A stretch of 64,000 bases of DNA from K189A clade bacterium. Its GTDB lineage: Bacteria > Pseudomonadota > Gammaproteobacteria > Pseudomonadales > Azotimanducaceae. Where the stretch lies: the NCBI GenBank assembly GCA_902631405.1, contig CACOYI010000001.1:19812-83811 (forward strand), written 5' to 3'. This document shows, in pieces, positions 58,015 through 64,000 of the stretch (the first letter of the stretch is position 1; each line of letters opens with the position of its first letter). A program made the position numbers and the translations under genes. The notes under the pieces are model-generated. The model made no database searches. It was not told the origin of the DNA and was given only the letters and a program-made list of their open reading frames with translations.

Positions 58015-59552
58015 TCGCCTAAATCCTGCTTAGAATCTAGCTCGGTTAAAAACTCCAACATTTTTGGCCGGGTCAAACCAGGTTGAATTCTCGATCCGGC
58101 GTTTCGTTTCCTACCGCGGAGCATGTATTTAAATACCGTTCTTTGGATTTTTTTGTTTTTTAGGAACTCTCCCGGTTTTTCAATCAGGTTAATGGTTTTC
58201 ATGACCTCGCGATGAATAAATAGCTTGTCTCGGGACGCTGCCAGTAGGGCGTCCCCAAAGGCAAGGGCGAACCATTTCTTTAAGGAGTCCGCTTTATCCA
58301 GATCCACTCCTTCTCTGATCGCTGCCGCCCTTTTGATTCCCCTCTTGTCCTCATTGAGGCTTGCTTGGAAAATTGGACGCACTTTTCTCTCGGACTCTTC
58401 TTGAAACCTTAGCGCCCTAGACCATGGGTCGCTCTCAGTGCTTAAGATGTCTGCGAGGATATGGGCATGCAGAGCTCCCGTACTGCAGCCTCTGCCATAC
58501 AGTGGATTCGTCCTAATCGCGGAGTCACCGACGGCAAAAAAATTTAGCAAACGATTGTTTCCTGCACCAGTGAAGTCTCTCCACACGGCGTGGATGTTTC
58601 CGATGCCGAAGGGTGCGGTAGTCGCCTCTGACTTATTTTTACTCAACCAAGGCCTCAAACCAGGAATTGTCATGCCAATCTCGTCAAACTTTTCTCCACT
58701 TTTGATAGCCTTCCTAAGTTCCTTCTCTTCATTGGGTAGGCAAATTATTAGGGCGAAATGTCCCCCGTCTCCAGGAAAAATCCCGTACTTCATGTAGCCG
58801 AGATCCCCCATAGACGGGTTTTTAGCATCCCGTGGTGGCTCTGACACGCCATCTTTCAGTCGGTAATGTCTTGTGTAGTAAACTATCTCGGCGTCGTCGC
58901 GCTCTTCCTTTATGTTAACGCCACTGCTGGTTAACCATTTGTCGAATTTGCTTGATCTGCCCGTCGCGTCAATCACGATATCCGAAAATAATTCCGATCT
59001 TTTGTTGCTTTCTTGATGATCAATAAGGCTCAGGCCTCGTATAAATACTTCTTGGCTATCGTTCTTTTCAGTGATGATATCTGCGACGCTTACCTGGTTT
59101 CTAATAGTTACCTTTGTGGTTTGGGTGACATAAGTCCTGAGAACGGTTTCCATCGTGGCCCTTCGGCACATCAAGACCCACATTTTCTCGTCACCAGGTT
59201 CCGGATTGTATTGGGGTTTCAAGTGATCTGGGATCGATTCTTCGAAAGATACTTTTCTTGCACCGGCTTCAAAGAAACGCTCGAGTAAATCAGGGTAATT
59301 CTCCTCTAAAACGCTGCACATCAGGCCTAGAAAAGCGTGGGGGTGACGGAACTGAGCCACGCCTTTTCTCTGCCACGAGAAAAACGCTTCATTAGCAGAG
59401 CAATCGGGAGGTGGCACGTCTCTTTCTATGATGGTGACTTGAAAACCCCTGCGGTCCAAGGCCAGTCCGGTCAACATGCCGCACATGCCAGAGCCGACGA
59501 TTGTTACGGTAGGCCGTTGATCTTTTGTAGTTTCGAGTTCGTTAAAAGTCAT
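57969..59552 (-). CDS. FAD-dependent monooxygenase/oxidoreductase
   Basis: PTVTIVGSGMCGMLTGLALDRRGFQVTIIERD; FFAVGDSAIRTNPLYGRGCSTGALHAHILADIL. Confidence 0.9.
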   Translation of the reverse strand: MTFNELETTKDQRPTVTIVGSGMCGMLTGLALDRRGFQVTIIERDVPPPDCSANEAFFSWQRKGVAQFRHPHAFLGLMCSVLEENYPDLLERFFEAGARKVSFEESIPDHLKPQYNPEPGDEKMWVLMCRRATMETVLRTYVTQTTKVTIRNQVSVADIITEKNDSQEVFIRGLSLIDHQESNKRSELFSDIVIDATGRSSKFDKWLTSSGVNIKEERDDAEIVYYTRHYRLKDGVSEPPRDAKNPSMGDLGYMKYGIFPGDGGHFALIICLPNEEKELRKAIKSGEKFDEIGMTIPGLRPWLSKNKSEATTAPFGIGNIHAVWRDFTGAGNNRLLNFFAVGDSAIRTNPLYGRGCSTGALHAHILADILSTESDPWSRALRFQEESERKVRPIFQASLNEDKRGIKRAAAIREGVDLDKADSLKKWFALAFGDALLAASRDKLFIHREVMKTINLIEKPGEFLKNKKIQRTVFKYMLRGRKRNAGSRIQPGLTRPKMLEFLTELDSKQDLGDQADKSLPRAAASAS

Positions 59553-59717
59553 CGAGGTATTGTAATTGTTACCGCTCTCGAAGTTAAGGTAACAAAGAAA
59601 ACGTGGTAGGGGAGATAGCTCCGTCGATGTCAGAAATTCACTTTTATTGAGACATCCAAAGAAAGTGGTAAATGGGTTAGGCTACTAACGAAATTAGAAA
59701 TTTCGAGTGGAGGGAAC

Positions 59718-60746
59718 ATGCTTAAGTCCGTGCAACTTGGTAACAGTGGTTTGCGAGTGTCGGAGCTTTGTCTTGGAACAATGAATTTTGGAAAGCCAGG
59801 GCGCGGCCATCAGGGGGACTGGACCCTCACGGAGGAAGAGGCTACTCCTATTTTTAAAACCGCAATCGATAATGGTCTTTTCTATTTCGATTGCGCGGAT
59901 GTTTACGGACTTGGTGCATCGGAAGAGGTAGTGGGTTCCATCCTCAGAAAGATGTTGCCTAGGGATGAATATGTTCTGACTAGCAAGATCGCGATGCCAA
60001 TGGGAAGAGGCGCGAATCAAGCTGGCTTATCGAGAAAGCATGTCAGAGAGGGGATTGATGCTTCATTAAAAAGACTGGGGTTGGATTATCTGGATCAGTT
60101 AGTTATCCATCGTCATCCACACGGTGTGCCGGGTCATGTTGAAACCCCGATAGAGGAGACAATGGAGGCTCTTCACGATGCGGTGAAAGCGGGAAAAATT
60201 CTCTATTTAGGAGGCTCCTCAATGTTTGCGTGGCAATTTGCTGAGCTACAACTGACCGCAGAGAAAAATGGCTGGACAAAATTCATCTCGATGCAGAACC
60301 ACTATAATTTGGTCTACCGAGAAGAGGAGAGGGAGATGAATCCCTACTGTTTAAAGACCGAGGTCGATTTGACACCTTGGTCGCCTCTTGCGCGTGGCAT
60401 TCTGGCTGGCTCCTATCAAGGGGGCTTTGCTGGAGGGAGTACGGATCGTTCTCAAGGACAAGACCGAGCAAGAACGGAGGGGCTCTACAAGGGCGACCAT
60501 GTTTTTTCGATAGCTGAGAGGGTTGTTGAAATCGCTGCAAAATATGAAAAGAGCCCCGCTCAAATATCTTTGGCATGGCTTTTAAGGAAACCGGGCGTCG
60601 CCTCTCCGGTGGTCGGCGTCTCTAAAGTGGCTCAGTTGGAGAATCTAGTTGAGGCTACGGAGATAAATTTGGCGGAAGAAGATGTTTTGTACTTGGAAGA
60701 ACTATATCAGCCGGTGGAAAATCTTCTCTCTATTGGGTTTTCTTAG
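59718..60746 (+). CDS. Aldo/keto reductase
   Basis: LGNSGLRVSELCLGTMNFGKPG, FDCADVYGLGASEEVVGSILR, YLGGSSMFAWQFAELQ, NHYNLVYREEEREMNPYC, SPAQISLAWLLRKPGVASPVVGVSKVAQLENLVEA. Confidence 0.96.
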   Translation: MLKSVQLGNSGLRVSELCLGTMNFGKPGRGHQGDWTLTEEEATPIFKTAIDNGLFYFDCADVYGLGASEEVVGSILRKMLPRDEYVLTSKIAMPMGRGANQAGLSRKHVREGIDASLKRLGLDYLDQLVIHRHPHGVPGHVETPIEETMEALHDAVKAGKILYLGGSSMFAWQFAELQLTAEKNGWTKFISMQNHYNLVYREEEREMNPYCLKTEVDLTPWSPLARGILAGSYQGGFAGGSTDRSQGQDRARTEGLYKGDHVFSIAERVVEIAAKYEKSPAQISLAWLLRKPGVASPVVGVSKVAQLENLVEATEINLAEEDVLYLEELYQPVENLLSIGFS

Positions 60747-60975
60747 AGAGAATTCTTACCGTTTTTTGGTCCTCCGACATAAGTCTCGATGCCGAATAGA
60801 CGGATACCAGGAAGGTAGCGAGATAGGTTAGGAACACTTTTGGCATGAGTTCTGCGCTGAATGTGCCTAGCAAAATGTAATCTCCTTGGTTGATTGCGGT
60901 TTGGATAGAGCCCACAACCGCTGATATAGCCAATGCGCGGTTGCGTATGCTCGAATTCTTAAGCGCGCCCCACAA
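60730..60975 (-). CDS. NrtS-like small membrane protein (nitrate/nitrite transporter NrtS family)
   Basis: RALAISAVVGSIQTAINQGDYILLGTFSAELMPKVFLTYLATFLVSVYSASRLM: two TM segments with INQGD...LTYL...VS.YSA. Confidence 0.6.
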   Translation of the reverse strand: MWGALKNSSIRNRALAISAVVGSIQTAINQGDYILLGTFSAELMPKVFLTYLATFLVSVYSASRLMSEDQKTVRILSKKTQ

Positions 60976-60984
60976 GAGATTGTG

Positions 60985-62193
60985 CTAGCCGACTTTTTCA
61001 AGAGGCGGTAGGTTCAGTGCTTCTCGAAAAGTATTGTGGTAGTGATGAAGAGCGGGTTCGTTTCTTCCAAAAATAAATTCCTTAACAATTCCGGTCTCTG
61101 CGCTTTTCTGAGTAGTTTCACCCATCAGATAATCTTCTTGTTCTATGGTGGTATCGAAAACCTCTACCACGCCATCCAAAGATGGGTTTCGATCTTTGTC
61201 GTAGGCGCTTTTTCCGTCGTCTGGAACCTGCGATACATAGTCAATGAACTCTTGGCTAAAATAGTGATTCACTTTCGTTATTGAGCGCCCTGGGTTCTTT
61301 GGGTCCGGGTATATTTTAATCAGATTGGCGTCATGACCGCCCCCTCCCAGTTGAACATTTGGAAAGAGGTAGTAAAGCCAGCTGGCATTTTCTCCATACT
61401 GCCAATCCTCTTCCGGTATGCCTTTTAAGTTTTCAATATTCTTCGTGGCGAAGACAAATCGATGATTTCTACCATATTCTTCGTAGGCAAGAGCATCGCC
61501 ATGAAAGAGGTGGCCTAAGGTATCCTTGTGAAGACGCGAAAAGTGATAAGTTTCTCCAAATGTGTCGTTTGCCAGCTTCCAATTTAGCTGGTTGTCCAGA
61601 ACGGATTCCGTGTGGTAAGTCAATTTGTCGAAGTTCCAACCTGCTATTTCGGGTGCTAGGTCTCCCAAGAGGTCGTCGATATCAACATTGCCTTCTGGTT
61701 TAGGATGAACTACGAGTAGGCCGTATTTTTCTTGTGCGGGCAACCTAACTAAGCCGTGGCAGTCCTTGTCTATTTCACCAAAATCTCTGTTTCTCGGAAT
61801 GTTAATAAGCTTGCCCTGATTGGAGTAGGTCCAGTGGTGGAAGGGGCACATAAATCTATTCGCAGTCCCTCTAGCATCAGAGGCGACCTGCACGCCTCTG
61901 TGTCTGCATCCGTTTAAAAAAGCATGAAATTCGCCGTCTTTGTCTCTGGTCGCTAATACCGGCACACCAAAATCTTCGATCGTAATGAAGGAACCTGCCT
62001 CTGGCAGATCCCCTGATAGTCCGATAATTTGTGGATGATTTTGAAAGAAACTCTCCCATTCTCTGGCAGCTAGATCCTTACATGTGTAACTGGAGGCGGG
62101 GTTTCGATATTGCACGCCCGCATCAACATTCACCTTTTCATCGAGCTGCCTCATGAGCTCTTTTAGTATTGAAATTTGTTTTTCTCTTTTCAT
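60985..62193 (-). CDS. Aromatic-ring-hydroxylating dioxygenase alpha subunit (Rieske 2Fe-2S)
   Basis: Rieske CRHRGVQVASDARGTANRFMCPFHHWTYS; mononuclear Fe site NDTFGETYHFSRLHKDTLG. Confidence 0.95.
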   Translation of the reverse strand: MKREKQISILKELMRQLDEKVNVDAGVQYRNPASSYTCKDLAAREWESFFQNHPQIIGLSGDLPEAGSFITIEDFGVPVLATRDKDGEFHAFLNGCRHRGVQVASDARGTANRFMCPFHHWTYSNQGKLINIPRNRDFGEIDKDCHGLVRLPAQEKYGLLVVHPKPEGNVDIDDLLGDLAPEIAGWNFDKLTYHTESVLDNQLNWKLANDTFGETYHFSRLHKDTLGHLFHGDALAYEEYGRNHRFVFATKNIENLKGIPEEDWQYGENASWLYYLFPNVQLGGGGHDANLIKIYPDPKNPGRSITKVNHYFSQEFIDYVSQVPDDGKSAYDKDRNPSLDGVVEVFDTTIEQEDYLMGETTQKSAETGIVKEFIFGRNEPALHHYHNTFREALNLPPLEKVG

Positions 62194-62220
62194 TTTATTC
62201 TCTTTTAACCTTGAAGCGTT

Positions 62221-62811
62221 TTAAACAAATAAGAATGCAGTCGTTATGCCGCTGCCTGCGCCGAAAATCGACGCCGTCTGAAAATTTCGTTTCGACAGTT
62301 CGCCTAGTGCTAATTTGGGTTCCAGGCCGGAAAAGGTCTTTTTCAGAATACCTATTTCTATGACAGTGGCAAAAACAACGAATCCAAAAAGAGAGGCGAT
62401 GAGGAATACCCGCCCTAGCGTATCCATGGGGATTAACATAAATAGCAGAAGTAAAACTCCCCAATGCGCAATCCATCCTCCAAAACTCATACAGTGGAAT
62501 TGGTATGTGTTATTTAACGAAAAGTCGAAATTGAATCGGAACAGCGAGGTGATGTCTTTAGGTTGGAGTAAAGGTGCTACTGATTTCGAAAATTTTGCGC
62601 CTGCATAATGACCCCACTCGTGAAAAATCGCCCCCAGCAGGTAGCCCACAAAAAGGGCATTTGCTGCGCTAATTACGTCGGCAAATAGAAGCCCCGTTAC
62701 TTGAAACCATGAATCGGTGGCCGCCCATAAGGAGAATGCTGAAAGCACGATTGCAATATCTCTCAGAGCTAGCGAAAACAACGCGGGTTCTTTTTTATCT
62801 GATTCGCTCAA
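62221..62811 (-). CDS. Hypothetical membrane protein with HEWGH (M50-like) motif
   Basis: LFVGYLLGAIFHEWGHYAGAKFSKSVAPLL; several hydrophobic helices. Confidence 0.7.
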   Translation of the reverse strand: MSESDKKEPALFSLALRDIAIVLSAFSLWAATDSWFQVTGLLFADVISAANALFVGYLLGAIFHEWGHYAGAKFSKSVAPLLQPKDITSLFRFNFDFSLNNTYQFHCMSFGGWIAHWGVLLLLFMLIPMDTLGRVFLIASLFGFVVFATVIEIGILKKTFSGLEPKLALGELSKRNFQTASIFGAGSGITTAFLFV

Positions 62812-62864
62812 AGCTTAGTTTCCTGGAGGCCAGTAAATTCCCCCAAGCTTAGCGGCCTTTTAAG

Positions 62865-63650
62865 TTATTGTGTAGGTGTAAGGGTTACCTCGACGTTACC
62901 AAGGCCAAGGTCAAAAGCCCCTTCGAACCTTGCCTCCTCAAAAGGATGTTTCCCGTAGGCCCCTGTAATTACCCATTGTCCAGGCTCAAGCTTTTGTCCG
63001 AATTCCGCCAATCGATCGTTTAATATTTCCAGCGATTGATAATGATCATCGATGTGACCTTCGCTCTTAACGGAAGCTATTTCGATCTCCCGATCATTCT
63101 CAACGATAGGATATTTTTTAAGTGTAACCGTGAGTTGCTTCAGGTTTCTTGGAGGCTCGACCCGATCCCCAGCGACAATTCCCCAGTTGGAAAGGTTGTC
63201 GGCAACCCTAATTCCTGGCGCGCAACCTACTGGTAGTCGTTTTTGATTGATCTCGAAACCAGCCGCACAAGAAACAATCTTGCATGCTTGTTTATTGGCA
63301 TCTTTTTCGAAATCAGCGTTTTCGCCCATAAAAAAGCATAGTTCGTTTTCCACCCCTCCATTATGAAGCGTTGCTCGCGGTATGTGCGCTCCGCTTTGAA
63401 ATAGTCTGTTTCTTAAGACGAAGCCAAAAGGTCTAATGCCCTTGCCTAATGCGTCTCGCGAATCTCCGGAAGTCATTCCTATCTTCCATCCGCCCAATTC
63501 TTCTCCTTCGTTTAGCCAACGACTAAGCATCTCGAGCTGTATCCACTGTCCTTCATCTGCAGAAATGTTTGTTTCAACTAGAATTGAACTAGCTTCTCTT
63601 GATGGATCTATCTGGAGTTTCCAAAGTTCTTCAATAAGCTGCTGATCCAT
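62865..63650 (-). CDS. 2-keto-4-pentenoate hydratase / fumarylacetoacetate-hydrolase-family protein
   Basis: LGGWKIGMTSGDSRDALGKGIRPFGFVLRNRLFQSGAHIPRATLHNGGVENELCFFMG, WVITGAYGKHPFEEARFEGAFDLGLGNVEVTL; start uncertain (63650 or 63680). Confidence 0.9.
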   Translation of the reverse strand: MDQQLIEELWKLQIDPSREASSILVETNISADEGQWIQLEMLSRWLNEGEELGGWKIGMTSGDSRDALGKGIRPFGFVLRNRLFQSGAHIPRATLHNGGVENELCFFMGENADFEKDANKQACKIVSCAAGFEINQKRLPVGCAPGIRVADNLSNWGIVAGDRVEPPRNLKQLTVTLKKYPIVENDREIEIASVKSEGHIDDHYQSLEILNDRLAEFGQKLEPGQWVITGAYGKHPFEEARFEGAFDLGLGNVEVTLTPTQ

Positions 63651-63726
63651 TGTAATTCCGACTAAGACAGGTTGTGGCATTATGTTAACGCGAGTCTGAT
63701 GATGCAATTACTGAAAAAGGTACAGC

Positions 63727-64000
63727 ATGATTTCTAGAAGGAACTTAGTGACGCTCTCTACAAGTTTTTTGGCAATTGGTTTGCTCGGAGTCGGCTTTGT
63801 TTTCTGGTTCGTGTGTCCTTGCGAGCGCACCCCAGGAGGACCGTTATCTTTCAGTGAGAATACTGAGCTAGTGACAGACTGGAGTTTTGCTAATGAGGTA
63901 GGCCTGTGTCAATTGGAGGTTCAAGGGTTAGTTCCATGGTCAGTGAACCTAAATTGTATGGCGTCAGATAAGCGTTTGTTTGTCAGTTGTGCCCGCTGTG
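63727..64000 (+). CDS. Conserved hypothetical membrane-anchored protein (3' truncated by window)
   Basis: MISRRNLVTLSTSFLAIGLLGVGFVFWFVCPCERTPGGPLSFSENTELVTDWSFANEVGLCQLEVQGLVPWSVNLNCMASDKRLFVSCARC; open to the window end, not in ORF track. Confidence 0.75.
   Translation, partial: MISRRNLVTLSTSFLAIGLLGVGFVFWFVCPCERTPGGPLSFSENTELVTDWSFANEVGLCQLEVQGLVPWSVNLNCMASDKRLFVSCARC

Noticed and set aside
1-64000. Search for CRISPR arrays, tRNAs, insertion sequences, phage or defence genes
   Set aside because: No regularly spaced repeats, cloverleaf-like sequences, transposase/integrase motifs or recognisable defence domains were seen by eye. A tRNAscan-SE, CRISPR finder and defence-system search would be needed to exclude them formally.

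Overview
This is a gene-dense, roughly 98% coding 64 kb bacterial chromosomal segment. Gene content and family resemblance suggest a free-living, probably marine, gammaproteobacterium; the taxonomy is inference. I found no tRNA or rRNA genes, CRISPR arrays, transposases, integrases, phage modules or toxin-antitoxin pairs. The content is mainly catabolic and CoA-linked: five crotonases, two family III CoA-transferases, a thiolase, a double-hotdog (MaoC-like) protein, three GSTs, two fused DsbA/kappa-GST-like proteins, an orphan Rieske oxygenase, Fe(II)/2OG and carotenoid dioxygenases, aldolases and esterases. It also carries transporters: a TonB receptor, three MFS, MadLM, an Nramp-like protein, split molybdate ABC genes and an iron-ABC permease fragment. 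A small light/DNA-repair cluster (DUF2256, nei, cryptochrome/photolyase-related) sits near the left end. I do not see a clearly new multi-gene system. The best leads are: (i) a DUF2256 small ORF missed by the ORF track next to a photolyase-related protein that lacks the Fe-S ligand cysteines; (ii) two two-domain kappa/DsbA-like proteins with canonical and degenerate halves in opposite order; (iii) six convergent gene pairs that share a 4-nt palindromic stop; (iv) a perfect 11-bp inverted repeat closing a 60-nt loop just 5' of the TonB receptor ribosome-binding site; (v) modA separated from modBC by about 19 kb; (vi) an Nramp-family protein lacking the DPGN motif. All calls come from reading motifs; no database search was run.
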